From Bacteroidales bacterium (GTDB lineage: Bacteria; Bacteroidota; Bacteroidia; Bacteroidales; F082), in contig JAGCCO010000026.1 in the NCBI GenBank assembly GCA_017651645.1, positions 1 to 64,000 on the forward strand: 64,000 nucleotides of DNA, written 5' to 3'. Positions 63,818 through 64,000 of the stretch are shown here, one piece after another. Every line of letters starts with the position of its first letter. Position 1 is the stretch's first letter. Both the position numbers and the translations under genes were made by a program. Under the pieces are notes generated by a model, which was not told where the DNA came from, ran no database searches, and saw only the letters and a program-made list of their open reading frames with translations.

Positions 63818-63938
63818 CATTGTGAAACTAACTAGTAATGAAAACACTAAAATTGAGTTTGTCGATTAACAACATTTCATACTGGATTTTTTTTCAAGAT
63901 TAAAAACTAAAGTTTAACAAATAAAACATTGGACCATA

Positions 63939-64000
63939 ATGAAAAGTGTAATTAGATGTGCGTGCATGATGGCCTTGGTGGTTTTGGCTTTCACGGCATG
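63939..64000 (+). CDS. Start of an exported protein, cut by window end
   Basis: Only the first 20 residues are visible, MKSVIRCACMMALVVLAFTA, which look like a signal peptide or membrane anchor. The gene continues beyond the window, so the product cannot be named. Confidence 0.6.
   Translation, partial: MKSVIRCACMMALVVLAFTA

Overview
The window looks like a chromosomal segment of a member of Bacteroidales (phylum Bacteroidota). This rests on three things seen directly: at least twenty start regions are preceded by the Bacteroidota -7 box TAnnTTTG instead of a sigma70 -10 box; several secreted proteins end in a type IX secretion (T9SS) sorting domain; and the gene content is typical of the order (FISUMP surface repeats, prohibitin-like SPFH protein, NfnAB fusion, GH3/serine-hydrolase fusion, C69 dipeptidase, YwqK/MORN protein). 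I cannot name a genus. No rRNA, tRNA, CRISPR array, insertion sequence or phage gene was recognised, and no stretch over 300 bases lacks a gene.

Layout. 1-2653: 3' part of a large surface protein with two FISUMP domains, then small palindromic repeats. 2889-7934 (minus): clpC, cca and miaA, with a REP-like hairpin between cca and miaA. 8154-14441 (plus): gyrA, a secreted TPR protein and an NfnA-NfnB fusion. 14532-18224: a small orphan protein, a MORN-repeat protein, a small outer-membrane barrel and a TonB-dependent receptor. 18226-22747: prohibitin-like protein, ahcY and a DUF5060-type glycoside hydrolase. 22884-30818 (plus): a compact run of glycosyltransferase, purD, membrane protein, rnhB, thioredoxin-like protein and a two-enzyme GH3/serine-hydrolase fusion. 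30873-36292 (minus): a fatty-acid activation and phospholipid-precursor operon, fakA-fakB-GNAT-plsX-acp-lolA-like. 36559-38007: an AAA/DUF234 ATPase with an unusual array of alternating sites upstream. 38053-40942 (minus): RND/MMPL exporter plus thioesterase. 41209-47132: SDR enzyme, recQ, HU, fmt, a membrane-anchored TPR protein and trmH. 47341-57259: a T9SS cargo region with two paralogous cargo proteins, an M28 peptidase, a large cargo protein and a membrane-tethered TPR/LuxR-type regulator. 57404-63426: lipoprotein, MauE-thioredoxin protein, C69 dipeptidase, upp, sodium symporter and HhH protein. 63514-64000: a small orphan protein and the start of an exported protein.

How the genes may work together. 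The clearest functional unit is the FakA/FakB/PlsX/ACP operon, which contains the parts needed to turn exogenous fatty acids into acyl-phosphate and acyl-ACP. The most unusual signal is in the T9SS region: two paralogous cargo genes (47341 and 50894) carry upstream regions with two CCGTACTT direct repeats exactly 66 bases apart and exactly 36 bases before the -7 box in both cases, and a one-component membrane regulator lies directly upstream of one of them. A second cis-signal is four alternating TTTTTGTCCAAAT-type sites upstream of the AAA/DUF234 gene. Both are inferences from sequence and were not tested.
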